A stretch of 64,000 nucleotides of DNA from Nocardiopsis sp. CNT312 (GTDB lineage: Bacteria; Actinomycetota; Actinomycetes; Streptosporangiales; Streptosporangiaceae): NCBI RefSeq assembly GCF_000515115.1, contig NZ_AZXF01000005.1, positions 1 to 64,000 of the forward strand, read 5' to 3'. Positions within the stretch are counted from its first letter, which is position 1; each line of letters opens with the position of its first letter. This document shows, in pieces, positions 1 through 8,741 of this stretch. Under the pieces are notes generated by a model, which was given only the letters and a program-made list of their open reading frames with translations, was not told the origin of the DNA and searched no databases. The position numbers and the translations under genes were made by a program.

Positions 1-397
1 ACTCGCCTACGGCGGCGTGGGCATCGCCATTCTCGTCGTCGGCTACCTCATCGTCGACCTGCTCACCCCCGGCAAACTCCACACACTCATCTGGGAGGAC
101 CGCAACACCAACGCCGTCCTCCTCGTCTCCGCCAACACCCTCGGCGCCGCCCTCGTCGTCTTCTCCGCGATCATGAGCAGCGAATCCGAACTCGGCCTCG
201 TCCCCGGCCTGGTCTCCACCGGCGTCTACGGCCTCATCGGCCTCACCGTCATGGCCCTGGCCTTCCTCCTGATCGACCTCATCACCCCCGTCAAGATCTC
301 CCACATGATCAGCAACCCCGAGCCCCACCCCGCCTCCTGGGTCAGCGCCACCGCCCACATCGCCATCGCCGTCGTCATCGCCGCCGCACTCACCTGA
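1..397 (+). CDS. DUF350 family membrane protein (5' end missing)
   Basis: The reading frame is open at the left edge of the window, so the start codon lies upstream; 131 residues are visible before the TGA. Four hydrophobic stretches form two copies of a two-helix unit, and each first half ends in a related motif (LLTPGKL near residue 20, LITPVKI near residue 100). That duplicated pattern with a TPGK-like turn is characteristic of DUF350 inner-membrane proteins, whose biochemical role is not established. The next gene, a membrane spermidine-synthase-like protein, starts 56 bp downstream on the same strand; this pairing is common in actinobacteria and suggests an operon. Family assignment is firm, function unknown. 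Confidence 0.8.
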   Translation, partial: LAYGGVGIAILVVGYLIVDLLTPGKLHTLIWEDRNTNAVLLVSANTLGAALVVFSAIMSSESELGLVPGLVSTGVYGLIGLTVMALAFLLIDLITPVKISHMISNPEPHPASWVSATAHIAIAVVIAAALT

Positions 398-453
398 CCC
401 CGACAACGGCCCCCGCTCCCGGCCCGACCCACCCCCACAGACAGGCACCACCC

Positions 454-2055
454 GTGACCGACACCGCCGAGACAGAGACCACCGAGCGGACCGGCCCGTC
501 CAGCACGCGAACCGGGTTCCGCCTACCCGTGCCGCCGCGGCTGGCGCGCTTCCTCATCCTCAGCGCGGTCTTCATCTGCGCCGCGTGCGGCCTGGTGTAC
601 GAACTGGCCCTCGTGGCCATCGGCAGCTACCTGCTCGGCGACACCATCACCCAGGCCTCCGTGGTCCTGTCGGTGATGGTGTTCGCCATGGGCGTCGGAT
701 CGCTGATGTCCAAGCGGTACCAGTCCAGCCCGGTGGTGGCCTTCGCCGTCATCGAAGGAGTGCTCTCCCTGGTCGGCGGCCTGTCGGTCCTCCTGCTCTA
801 CGGGGCCTTCGCCTGGCTGCAGGCCTACCAGCCGGCCATGGTCGTGCTGGCCTTCGTCATCGGGATGCTCATCGGTATGGAGATCCCCCTGCTGATGACG
901 CTGATCCAGCGCATCCGCGAGCAGAAGGCATCCGAGGCCGTCGCCGACCTGTTCGCCGCCGACTACGTGGGCGGGCTCATCGGCGGCCTCGCCTTCCCTT
1001 TCCTGCTTCTGCCCCTGTTCGGTCTGCCCAAGGGCGCGCTGATGGTCGGCGCACTCAACGCCGTGGTCGGTGTGGCGGTGGTCCTCTGGCTCTTCAGGTC
1101 ACAGCTCACCCGGCGCGCCCACATCGCCCTGGCGTCCGGGCTCGCCCTCATCGTCGCCGTGCTCGCCCTGGCCTTCGTGTACGCCGAACGGTTCGAGGTC
1201 GACGCCCGGCAGGCCCTCTACCGCGCCCCGATCGTGCACGCCGAGCGCTCCGACTACCAGGAGATCGTGATCACGCAGTCGCTGGACGGTGAGGACACAC
1301 GCATGTTCCTCAACGGCAGCCTGCAGTTCTCGACCCTGGACGAGTACCGGTACCACGAGTCGCTGATCCACCCGGTGATGGACGGGCCGCACGAGGACGT
1401 GCTCGTCCTGGGCGGCGGCGACGGCCTGGCCCTGCGCGAGATCCTCGGCTACGACGACGTCTCCTCGGTGACCCTGGTCGACCTCGACCCCGCCGTCGTC
1501 GAACTGGCCTCCACCGACCCGGTGATCAGAGCCGCCAACGAGGGCTCCTTCGAGGACCCCCGTGTGGAGGTCGTCCACACGGACGCCTTCAACTGGCTCC
1601 GGGAGAACGCGCGGACCTTCGACGCGGTGGTCGCCGACCTGCCGGACGGGTCCGACGTCGGCCCGGCCAAGCTGTACTCGGTGGAGTTCTACTCCCTGGT
1701 CAAGCACTCCCTGGCCGAGGACGGCCGCCTCGTGGTCCAGGCCGGCTCACCGTTCTTCGCGCCCGAGGCGTTCTGGAGCGTGAGCCACTCCCTGGAGGAG
1801 GCGGGGCTGGCCGCCACCCCCTACAACGTGGACGTCCCCTCCTTCGGGAACTGGGGGTTCTACCTGGCCTCCCACGACACCGCCCCGGCGCCGGCCGTCC
1901 CGGAGGACGCGCCGCCGCTGCGCTTCCTGGACGCCGAACTCCTGGAGGCCGCCCTGGTGTTCCCGATGGACCGGCGCGACCCCGGGGTGCGATCGTCCAC
2001 CCTCATGAACCCCCGCATCATCGACTACCACCTGGAAGGCTGGCGCGGATACTGA
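454..2055 (+). CDS. Membrane-anchored spermidine synthase-like protein
   Basis: The 533-residue protein has about seven hydrophobic helices in residues 30-250 and then a soluble Rossmann methyltransferase-like domain of the polyamine aminopropyltransferase family. The nucleotide-binding glycine loop reads GGGDGLALREIL, followed by an acidic strand end (VTLVDLDP) and VVADLPDG, which occupies the place of the catalytic-loop aspartate. The LNGSLQFSTLDEYRYHE segment is the usual substrate-side motif. Soluble SpeE enzymes are about 280 residues, so the N-terminal membrane domain is a real extension seen in actinobacterial homologues. The GTG start is the first in frame. True aminopropyl transfer to putrescine is inferred; some relatives may act on other amines. 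Confidence 0.85.
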   Translation: MTDTAETETTERTGPSSTRTGFRLPVPPRLARFLILSAVFICAACGLVYELALVAIGSYLLGDTITQASVVLSVMVFAMGVGSLMSKRYQSSPVVAFAVIEGVLSLVGGLSVLLLYGAFAWLQAYQPAMVVLAFVIGMLIGMEIPLLMTLIQRIREQKASEAVADLFAADYVGGLIGGLAFPFLLLPLFGLPKGALMVGALNAVVGVAVVLWLFRSQLTRRAHIALASGLALIVAVLALAFVYAERFEVDARQALYRAPIVHAERSDYQEIVITQSLDGEDTRMFLNGSLQFSTLDEYRYHESLIHPVMDGPHEDVLVLGGGDGLALREILGYDDVSSVTLVDLDPAVVELASTDPVIRAANEGSFEDPRVEVVHTDAFNWLRENARTFDAVVADLPDGSDVGPAKLYSVEFYSLVKHSLAEDGRLVVQAGSPFFAPEAFWSVSHSLEEAGLAATPYNVDVPSFGNWGFYLASHDTAPAPAVPEDAPPLRFLDAELLEAALVFPMDRRDPGVRSSTLMNPRIIDYHLEGWRGY

Positions 2056-2287
2056 CCTTCGGCGCGGTTCGGAAAAGAGGGGGCACCGCGCGGCCCTCGG
2101 GTATCTCGGGCCGGTGGGCAGGCCACGCGGTGGATCGGAAAGCACCGGACACGGCCATCCTGTCCGGCTCAGGCGCTGACACGGTGGTGCGCCGTCGCGT
2201 TTCGGGCAACGCTGACCCCGACTTTCCCCGGGCTTTCCGCTCGGACGGTACGAGGGTGCCCGGACCGCCGTGTCCCCGCCTCCGCCC

Positions 2288-2746
2288 TCACACCTCGCCG
2301 AGGGCGGCCAGGGCCATGACCGCCCCGAGTTCCCAGCAGGCCTCCCGAGCCGCCCCGTCGGGCCGCCCGGTCACCAGGACCGGGGGCCGGTGCCGCCGCC
2401 ACCCCATCCCCTTGGTGATGGACTCCACAGCCCGCACCGCCCCCGAGGCGTCGTTGTCCCCGTGGACGAAGAGCGCGTAGGGAAGACCGTCGGTCCCGTC
2501 CTGGGCGGGGTAGTAGACATTGTCGAAGAAATGCTTCAGCGCCCCCGACATGTACCCGATGTTGACCGGTGTGCCCAGCAGGACGGCATCGGCTTCCAGC
2601 AGGTCAGCGGCGGTCGCGGACAGAGCCGGCGTCGACCTGGCCGCCACCCCTTCGATATCGTCTGTGCGTGCGCCGTCGAGTACCGCTTCCAGCATCTCCT
2701 GGGTCGCGGGCGAGACGGTGTGGTGCACGATGAGCAGTCGAGCCAT
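2288..2746 (-). CDS. Flavodoxin-fold NAD(P)H-dependent oxidoreductase
   Basis: This 152-residue protein begins MARLLIVHHTVSPATQEM, a flavodoxin first strand and phosphate loop for FMN (VHHTVSPAT). It then has ADAVLLGTPVNIGYMSGALKHF, the second cofactor loop with the typical G-T-P and a short helix leading to FFDN. Proteins of this type bind FMN and reduce quinones or similar acceptors in the cytosol. The substrate cannot be read from the sequence. It stands alone: the spermidine-synthase-like gene converges on it and the DUF4352 gene diverges from it. A TAGTGT hexamer just upstream of the ATG could be its -10 box, which would give a very short leader. Confidence 0.8.
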   Translation of the reverse strand: MARLLIVHHTVSPATQEMLEAVLDGARTDDIEGVAARSTPALSATAADLLEADAVLLGTPVNIGYMSGALKHFFDNVYYPAQDGTDGLPYALFVHGDNDASGAVRAVESITKGMGWRRHRPPVLVTGRPDGAAREACWELGAVMALAALGEV

Positions 2747-2925
2747 ACCCCAACACTAGGCACCGCCGCCGGAACCACCGCGGTTCTCCCGGCATCCGAA
2801 CCAGTAAGGACCCCGGCCGCGGACCGCGGGCGGTTCCGGACGACCGCCGACCCCATCCCCCCGGGCGCGCCCGCGCCCGGACGGGGGCACTCCGCCCCGC
2901 TCACGGAAGAAAGCCAAGGACCGCC

Positions 2926-3801
2926 ATGAGCCAGCCTCCTTCGAACAGCCCCTACGAGGGTCAGCCCGCTGACATGCCACCGCAGGGGCCGTACACCGGC
3001 GGCCAGCCCCCCATGACCCCCCCGCCGGGCGGCCAGCCCCCCATGGGCCCGCCGCCCGTCGACCCGTACGGCACCCCCTACGGCCAGCCGGGCATGCCCC
3101 CGCAGGGGGCCTACACCGGCGGCCAGCCCCCCATGGGCCCCCCGCCGGGAGACCCGTACGGCTACGGCCCGCCGCCCGTCGACCCGTACGGCACCCCCTA
3201 CGGCCAGCCGGGCATGCCCCCACAGCGCAAGAAGACCTCCCCCTGGCTGTTCGTCGGCCTGGGCTGTGCCGGCCTGTTCGTCCTCGGCGTCGTGGCCGTG
3301 GTCCTCATCGCCCTGGTCTTCAACGGCTCCGAGCCGGCCGAACCCTCCACGCCCCAGGTGTCCAGCGGGTCGGAGGAGCCCGCGCAGCCCGAGGACCCGT
3401 CCGTCGACAACCCGGACATGCACCAGATCGGCGAGGAGTTCACCCACGAGGGGATGACCTACGTCATCACCGGTGCGGAGGTCGTGGACGAGTACCGCGG
3501 CTCGACCCCGTCCGGTGAGTACCTCGTCGTGTCCATGGACGTGGCCTCGGCCACCTCCGGCTCCGAGTGGTTCTGGATGGACGAGCAGCGCGTCTACACC
3601 GCGGACGGCACCTGGTACGAGGAGGACTACGACCTCACCAACGAGGCCAACGGCGGTGTCAGCGTGATCGTGGACTCCGGCAACGGCTTCACCAGCGTGA
3701 CCATCCCCTTCGACGTCCCCGACGCCGACGCGATCACGTACATGGGCGTGAGTTCGGAGACCTACGGCGGCAACGAGACCAACGTCGCCCTGTCCTGGTA
3801 G
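2926..3801 (+). CDS. Proline-rich, single-pass DUF4352 protein
   Basis: The 291-residue protein has three parts. Residues 1-103 are low-complexity Pro/Gly/Gln/Tyr-rich repeats and presumably cytoplasmic and disordered. Residues about 106-132 form one strongly hydrophobic helix. The rest is an acidic linker and a beta-rich domain (about 165-290) resembling DUF4352, a secreted immunoprotective-like fold. There is no cleavable signal peptide; the helix acts as an anchor with the C-terminus outside. An AAGGA ribosome-binding site lies 6-7 bases before the ATG. The gene is monocistronic between a divergent flavodoxin and a convergent glycosyltransferase. The role is unknown; actinomycetes carry many such proteins at the cell surface. 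Confidence 0.75.
   Translation: MSQPPSNSPYEGQPADMPPQGPYTGGQPPMTPPPGGQPPMGPPPVDPYGTPYGQPGMPPQGAYTGGQPPMGPPPGDPYGYGPPPVDPYGTPYGQPGMPPQRKKTSPWLFVGLGCAGLFVLGVVAVVLIALVFNGSEPAEPSTPQVSSGSEEPAQPEDPSVDNPDMHQIGEEFTHEGMTYVITGAEVVDEYRGSTPSGEYLVVSMDVASATSGSEWFWMDEQRVYTADGTWYEEDYDLTNEANGGVSVIVDSGNGFTSVTIPFDVPDADAITYMGVSSETYGGNETNVALSW
3046..3221 (+). repeat. Two 56-bp direct repeats inside the proline-rich segment
   Basis: Bases 3046-3101 recur at 3166-3221, 120 bp apart, apparently without mismatch. Each copy encodes the VDPYGTPYGQPGMPPQ-type block of the preceding protein. The copies keep the reading frame, so repeat number can change by slippage or recombination without breaking the gene. Confidence 0.85.
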
Positions 3802-3861
3802 GAGCGTGCCGTCCCGGGCGGGACCGGAAGGCCCCGCCCCGCTGCCCGCCGGGCGGCCCTG

Positions 3862-4890
3862 TCACACCCCGCCCGCGCGCTCCCCTTCGTTGACCACCGA
3901 GGCGGTCAGCGCCACATCCGACCGCAGACGCCGCGGTGCCGACCTCGTCCACCAGCCGTCGGCGACCTCCTGCGCGCCGACGGACGCGCCCCGCACCAGC
4001 CGCCGCAGCGCTACCAGCGCCGTGGAGGGCAGCGAACGGATCTCGTGTCCCGACCCCAGCCCCCGAAGCGCCAGTTCCACGGGCAGCCCCGGCTTCACGA
4101 GACGGACCCGCCCGTCCTCGGCCAGCCGGGCCAGGACCCGCGGGTCCTCACGGCGGTGCGGATAGTAGGCGATGGTCCCCCGCGCTGTCTGATCCCCTAC
4201 CCAGGACAGATAGGCGGGCATGCGCAGGAGGCCGTCGTTGACCAGCGCGGTACCCAGAACGATCCGCTCCTCGTCCGGAAGCTTCTCCTCCGGCAGCGAG
4301 CGCAGCAGGGGGAAGTCGTGCCGCACCACCCTGATCCCGGACGCCTCGGCCGCCGAGAGCAGGTCCTCGGGCAGGGGGAGCATGGTGAACACCGTCAGCC
4401 GCCCCTCGGCCGCCGCCGTGCGCAGCACCCGCGCCGTGGAGCGGCCCAAGGCGATTCGCGGCAGGGTCCTGCGGACCCGTGCCCGTACCAGAGCCCGCGG
4501 TGAGGGGTCGCTGAGCAGGCGCAGCAGGTGCCAGAGGGAGACCCCGTCGTCGACGAGCACGAGGCGGCAGCGTGCCGCCTTGAGCAGCGCCCGCTGGACC
4601 CTGCCGGAAAAGGGGTCGCCGAGCACCCAGGTGTAGTCGTCCGAACGGGGGCGTGCCGGACGCCGGGCGAGTGCGGCGGGCTGGACCGCGGGATGGAGCC
4701 GACGCAGCTCCGCGTGGATGGCGCTCAGCCCCGGGGCGTCCTGCCTGAGCATGACGATGCCGTGCGTGGACAGATCGCCGCTCGCGTAGGCCTCGACGGC
4801 GGCCAGGAACTGCAGAGGGGACTCCACCCAGGCCGACCCGCGTGCTTCGAAGGCCCAAGGGACGTCATCCATGGGAAAGAGGGAGTTCAT
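3862..4890 (-). CDS. Polysialyltransferase-like glycosyltransferase (GT52-type)
   Basis: The 342-residue protein carries ESPLQFLAAVEAY at residues 23-35. This resembles the ESPLQLLNA signature of bacterial GT52 and polysialyltransferase-like enzymes, which add sialic or related sugars to surface glycans. Other family-like points are a DDGVSLW motif near residue 118 and an HDFPLL segment near 197. No membrane helix is evident, so it would act at the inner face of the membrane. The gene lies 377 bp from galE on the same strand, but no sialic-acid synthesis genes are present nearby. Assignment rests on short motifs and overall character; donor and acceptor sugars are unknown. Confidence 0.6.
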   Translation of the reverse strand: MNSLFPMDDVPWAFEARGSAWVESPLQFLAAVEAYASGDLSTHGIVMLRQDAPGLSAIHAELRRLHPAVQPAALARRPARPRSDDYTWVLGDPFSGRVQRALLKAARCRLVLVDDGVSLWHLLRLLSDPSPRALVRARVRRTLPRIALGRSTARVLRTAAAEGRLTVFTMLPLPEDLLSAAEASGIRVVRHDFPLLRSLPEEKLPDEERIVLGTALVNDGLLRMPAYLSWVGDQTARGTIAYYPHRREDPRVLARLAEDGRVRLVKPGLPVELALRGLGSGHEIRSLPSTALVALRRLVRGASVGAQEVADGWWTRSAPRRLRSDVALTASVVNEGERAGGV

Positions 4891-5267
4891 GTGAGACTTT
4901 CACACCGAAGCCGACATGTGGCCTTTGACGATACAGACCACAAGTAACAGACCACACACGAAGCCGCACCCCAGCCCGCGCCCATAGGCCCTCACCGGGA
5001 TGGGTCCCCCCTCATCCCGTCAGCACAGCCGTCCAGGTGGTCAGGAACCCGGCCGCTGGAATGATCCACATCACCCCCAAACAGTCCCACATGCCTGCAA
5101 GCTGACATGAACCACGCTCAACGGGCGCGGAATCGCATGGCTTCCGCGCCGCCCCCCACGACAAGGAATTGCACAAGCAAGTGATGCACATCGCCTCAGG
5201 CGAACTCCGCTCGGGAGGTTCCGGTACGCAGGCCGAGGAGCCCACTTCCGGACCGCGGCCGCCCGGG
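4891..5267. promoter_or_regulatory. Intergenic region between the glycosyltransferase and galE, with a direct repeat
   Basis: The stretch has no gene. Read on the minus strand, the decamer TGTGGTCTGT occurs twice (4947-4956 and 4933-4942), spaced by four bases. It is followed by TATCGT (4928-4933), which could be a -10 box for the glycosyltransferase about 30 bases before its ATG. With a 17-bp spacer the upstream decamer covers the -35 position, as expected for an activator site, but no consensus -35 is present. The remaining 300 bp toward galE shows nothing I recognise, and no clear terminator. Confidence 0.3.
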
Positions 5268-6278
5268 TCAGCGGTACCCGTCGGGATGGGTCGACTGCCA
5301 GCGCCAGGCGTCGGCACAGGCCTGGTCCACGGTGTGCTCGGCCCGCCAGCCGAGTTCGCGGACCGCCAGCCCCGGATCGGCGAAGCAGGTGGCGATGTCG
5401 CCGGGACGGCGGGGACCCACCGTGAACGGGACAGGGCACCCGCTGGCCCTCTCGAAGGCGCGGATCGCCTCCAGGACGGAGGTGCCCTTCCCGGTGCCCA
5501 GGTTGTACACCTTCAGCCCCTCCCGGCCCTCCAGGCGGTCCAGCGCCGCCACGTGCCCCCTGGCCAGGTCGACCACGTGCAGGTAGTCACGCACACCGGT
5601 GCCGTCGGGGGTGTCGTAGTCGTCTCCGAAGACCGTGAGTTCGGGGAGCCGTCCCGCGGCGACCTTGGAGATGTAGGGGAAGAGGTTGTTGGGGATGTCG
5701 TTGGGGTCCTCACCGATCAGGCCGCTGGGGTGGGCCCCGACCGGGTTGAAGTACCGCAGCAGGGTCATCCGCCAGTCGGGGGAGGACACCGCCAGGTCCC
5801 TGAGGATCTGCTCACCGAACAGCTTGGTCGCACCGTAGGGGTTCACCGCGCTGAGCGGACTGGGCTCGGTGATGGGGACCGTCCCGGGGTCGCCGTAGAC
5901 GGTGGCGGAGGAGCTGAACACCAGGCGGCGGACCCCTGCCCGGTCCATGGCCTCCACCAGGGTGAGGAGCGCGTCCAGGTTGTTGCGGTAGTACCGCAGG
6001 GGCCGGGCCACGGACTCACCGACCGCCTTGAGACCGGCGAAGTGCACGACGGCGTCCACGGCGTACTCGGCGAAGACGCGCTCGACCACCTCCGGGTCAG
6101 TGCAGTCGCCCTCCACGAACGGCACCGGCCGTCCGGTGATCTTCTCGACCCGTCGCACGGCCTCCGCGCTGCTGTTCACCAGATTGTCGAGCACCACGGC
6201 CTCATGGCCGCGCTCCAGCACCTCGACCGCCGTGTGCGAGCCGATGTATCCAGCGCCACCCGTCAACAGAATCCGCAC
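5268..6278 (-). CDS. galE: UDP-glucose 4-epimerase
   Basis: GalE interconverts UDP-glucose and UDP-galactose using bound NAD+. The 336-residue length is normal. The N-terminus MRILLTGGAGYIGSHT contains the GxxGxxG dinucleotide motif of extended short-chain dehydrogenases. SSSATVYG supplies the catalytic serine/threonine, and NPYGATK supplies the YxxxK pair. A GTG start follows a purine-rich GGGCGGGAA. The enzyme supplies UDP-galactose for wall or capsular polysaccharide, which agrees with the glycosyltransferase downstream. A related epimerase acting on UDP-GlcNAc cannot be excluded from sequence alone. Confidence 0.92.
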   Translation of the reverse strand: MRILLTGGAGYIGSHTAVEVLERGHEAVVLDNLVNSSAEAVRRVEKITGRPVPFVEGDCTDPEVVERVFAEYAVDAVVHFAGLKAVGESVARPLRYYRNNLDALLTLVEAMDRAGVRRLVFSSSATVYGDPGTVPITEPSPLSAVNPYGATKLFGEQILRDLAVSSPDWRMTLLRYFNPVGAHPSGLIGEDPNDIPNNLFPYISKVAAGRLPELTVFGDDYDTPDGTGVRDYLHVVDLARGHVAALDRLEGREGLKVYNLGTGKGTSVLEAIRAFERASGCPVPFTVGPRRPGDIATCFADPGLAVRELGWRAEHTVDQACADAWRWQSTHPDGYR

Positions 6279-6393
6279 GGTTCCCGCCCCTTCCTCGCAA
6301 GCACCTGTCCTCCGAGGTTACGCGCCTGCCGGCGTCCCGTACGGACGGCGCTCCCACCGGGGCCGACCTCTCAGGCGGCCGCGGACCGCTCCG

Positions 6394-6780
6394 GAAGGGG
6401 GCCCTGATGCCGCCGTCGACCCGCTCGAACCGGCGGGTGTACCGCCAGAGCTTGCAGACGAGCAGCGCCTCGAACGCGAGCCTGGGGACGGCCGAACCCG
6501 CGATGGCGGCGAGCCTCACGGCCCCGGAGAACATCCCGGCCGGCGGGGCGACGATGAACACACCCATCGGGAACTCGATACCGCCGAACGGGTGCGGGCG
6601 GACCCGGTGAGCGCGCGGCCCGGGTCCGGTCGAAGACGTAGTCGGGCCAGCCGCCGAAGACCGGCCCCCGTGCCCTTGGGCCGGTCGACCTCTCCACCCA
6701 CGCAGCCCAGCACGAAGCTGCGGTGGAACAGGGCCGCACCGGCCAGGAGCCAGCGCCGCTCACCGGGAAGGAAGCATGCT
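6394..6780 (-). pseudogene. Frameshifted remnant of an unidentified gene
   Basis: Three minus-strand frames in succession read like one protein. GERRWLLAGAALFHRSFVLG and EVDRPKGTG (about 6779-6663) pass to FGGWPDYVFD in a second frame, then to GGIEFPMGVFIVAPPAGMF through GGIRAPF (about 6580-6394) in a third. No single frame spans the stretch and none has a plausible start with a ribosome-binding site. I do not recognise the family. The interpretation as one decayed gene with at least two frameshifts is inference; it could also be chance open frames in GC-rich DNA. Confidence 0.35.
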
Positions 6781-6836
6781 CCGTTCTTTCTCCCTGCCCT
6801 CGCTCTCCCCCGTGAGGACACCTTGAGCACACGAAG

Positions 6837-6866
6837 GCGGCGGCTGCCCCTCGGAGCTGCCGCCGC
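6837..6866 (-). terminator. Hairpin downstream of the crotonase gene
   Basis: GCGGCGGC at 6837-6844 pairs with GCCGCCGC at 6859-6866 across a 14-base loop. It lies 18 bases past the stop of the minus-strand enoyl-CoA hydratase gene. No U-tract follows, as is usual in actinomycetes. Confidence 0.5.
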
Positions 6867-6883
6867 AGGAACCGGGTTCGGGG

Positions 6884-7648
6884 CTACTCGCCCCTCCACA
6901 CGGGGGCGCGCTTCTCGGCGAAGGCCGCCGCCCCCTCCATCGCGTCGTGGCTGGCGAACACCGGTCCGGTCAGCTCGCCCTGTTTCTGCCACATCTGCGC
7001 GGTGGACCAGTCGTCGGAGGCCTGGACGACCTCCTTGGAGACCTTCAGGGCCAGCGGCCCGTTCGGGGTGAGGCGGGCGGCCAGGTCCCGGGCCCCGGCA
7101 AGCGCGCCCCCGCTGGGGGTCACCTGGTTGACCAGACCGAGCTGCGACAGGCGCGGCGTGCCGACGAAGTCACCGGTCAGGGCCAACTCCATCGCGATGT
7201 TGCGCGGGATGCGGTGGTGCAGGCGCAGCAGACCACCGCCCGCCGCGACCAGGCCGCGCTTGACCTCGGGGATACCGAACCTGGCGTCCTCGGCCGCGAC
7301 GACCAGGTCGCACGCGAGCACCACCTCGAACCCGCCGGCCAGGGCATAGCCCTCGACGGCGGCGATGAGGGGCTTCCTGGGGCCGCGCTCGGTGAGGCCC
7401 GCGAACCCGCGGCCCTCGACGGAGGGGAACTCACCCTTCATGAACGCCTTCAGGTCCATACCGGAGCAGAAGGTCCCCCCGGCACCGGTGATGATCCCGA
7501 CACCCAGCTCCTCGCGGGCGTCGAGGTCGTCGAGCGCCTCGGCGACCTGTGCGGCCACGGCCGCGTTGACCGCGTTCTTGGCCTTGGGGCGGTTGATGGT
7601 GATGACGGCGATGCCGTCCTCAGCCGTGTAGAGCACCTCGTCGGACAT
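6884..7648 (-). CDS. Enoyl-CoA hydratase/isomerase (crotonase) family protein
   Basis: The 254-residue protein is typical in size for enoyl-CoA hydratases, which hydrate trans-2-enoyl-CoA in fatty-acid or amino-acid breakdown. Both oxyanion-hole elements are visible: GTFCSGMDLKAF near residues 70-81 and AAVEGYALAGGFEV near 103-116, followed by VAAEDARFGIPEVKRGL. A GGGGAG ribosome-binding site precedes the ATG. It follows the SDR gene by 9 bp, so the two are surely cotranscribed. The pair resembles consecutive beta-oxidation steps (hydration, then 3-hydroxyacyl-CoA oxidation). Chain-length or substrate preference is not readable. Confidence 0.88.
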   Translation of the reverse strand: MSDEVLYTAEDGIAVITINRPKAKNAVNAAVAAQVAEALDDLDAREELGVGIITGAGGTFCSGMDLKAFMKGEFPSVEGRGFAGLTERGPRKPLIAAVEGYALAGGFEVVLACDLVVAAEDARFGIPEVKRGLVAAGGGLLRLHHRIPRNIAMELALTGDFVGTPRLSQLGLVNQVTPSGGALAGARDLAARLTPNGPLALKVSKEVVQASDDWSTAQMWQKQGELTGPVFASHDAMEGAAAFAEKRAPVWRGE

Positions 7649-7657
7649 GATCTCCCC

Positions 7658-8431
7658 CTACTTCGGCGGCATGCGCAGGGCGCCGTCGATCCGGACGACC
7701 TCGCCGTTGACGTAACTGATCTCCAGCAGGGCACGGGCCAGCCTCCCGAACTCCCCGGCGGTGCCGAGGCGCTTGGGGAACGGGACCGGCGCGGCCAGGC
7801 GCTGCTTGAACTCCTCGGCACCCGCACCCTCCCCGTAGATGGGGGTCTCCAGGATGCCGGGGGCGATGGTGTTGACGGTGATGCCGACCGCGGCGAGGTC
7901 GCGCGCTGCGGGCAGCGTCATACCGATCACGCCGCCCTTGGAGGAGGAGTAGGCGATCTGGCCGATCTGCCCCTCGATCCCTGCCAGCGAGGCGGTGTTG
8001 ACGATGGCGCCGCGCTCGCCGTCCTCGTTGACGGGCTCGGTCTTGGCGATCTCGGCCGCCGACAGGCGCAGCACGTTGAACGTGCCGATCAGGTTGACCT
8101 GGATGACCCTCTGGTAGCTGTCCAGGTCGTGGGGGTTGCCGGAGCGGTCGACGGTGCGGGTCGCCCAGCCGATCCCTGCGCAGGAGACGGCCGCACGGAA
8201 GGGCTTGCCGGTGCCGACGGCGGCCCGGACCGCGGCCTGGACCTGGTCCTCCTGGGAGACGTCCGTGGCGGCGAAGACACCGCCGATCTCCTTGGCGATG
8301 GCTTCGCCGCGCTCGGCGTTGAGGTCGGCGATGACGACGGTGGCGCCGGCCGCCGCGAGTTCCTTGGCGGTGGCCTCACCGAGGCCACTCGCACCGCCCG
8401 AGACGAGGGCGGAGATTCCGTTGAGATCCAT
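7658..8431 (-). CDS. SDR 3-hydroxyacyl-CoA dehydrogenase-like protein
   Basis: A short-chain dehydrogenase of 257 residues when started at the ATG at 8431 ([13 protein letters not shown]); a longer in-frame start at 8461 adds ten unlike residues. [10 protein letters not shown] is the NAD(P)-binding TGxxxGxG loop. The catalytic serine is in NTASLAG and the YxxxK pair in [17 protein letters not shown] is the usual C-terminal motif. The overall pattern is close to type-2 3-hydroxyacyl-CoA dehydrogenases (HSD10-like). With the crotonase 9 bp downstream, a role in acyl-CoA breakdown is likely. No strong ribosome-binding site is visible, so a short-leader start is possible. Confidence 0.85.
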   Translation of the reverse strand: MDLNGISALVSGGASGLGEATAKELAAAGATVVIADLNAERGEAIAKEIGGVFAATDVSQEDQVQAAVRAAVGTGKPFRAAVSCAGIGWATRTVDRSGNPHDLDSYQRVIQVNLIGTFNVLRLSAAEIAKTEPVNEDGERGAIVNTASLAGIEGQIGQIAYSSSKGGVIGMTLPAARDLAAVGITVNTIAPGILETPIYGEGAGAEEFKQRLAAPVPFPKRLGTAGEFGRLARALLEISYVNGEVVRIDGALRMPPK

Positions 8432-8461
8432 GGGCCGCACTCTACAGACGATGCGGCCCAC

Positions 8462-8483
8462 ACACTAGAACCGGGTTCGGTTC
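8462..8483 (-). promoter_or_regulatory. Inverted-repeat operator overlapping the SDR-crotonase promoter
   Basis: GAACCG at 8468-8473 and CGGTTC at 8478-8483 form a perfect inverted repeat with a four-base centre. Directly downstream on the minus strand is TAGTGT (8467-8462), a fair -10 hexamer about 31 bases before the SDR start. The arrangement suits a TetR-type repressor of acyl-CoA catabolism. The centre-to-centre spacing differs by one base from the published KstR pattern, so the regulator is not identified. Confidence 0.45.
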
Positions 8484-8741
8484 AACGCACCGCGTCGCAG
8501 GGCCCCGTGCCCCGGGCCGTTCGGGCCTCCCGAGAGCCCGCACGGAAACCGCGTTCGCGGTCATCACCCCGGGCTGCCTTCCTGCCCTGAGAAAACCCGC
8601 GCTCCTAGGGTGGCCCCAGGAATCGTCTCCGGAGGATTCGACGCCCGCCCAGCCGCTCCCCGCATGGTTCACCCCACCGCCCGGCGGCTGAACCGCCGAT
8701 GGCATGGACGATCTCCCTCCAGGTGCGCCCCGACGGGGACT

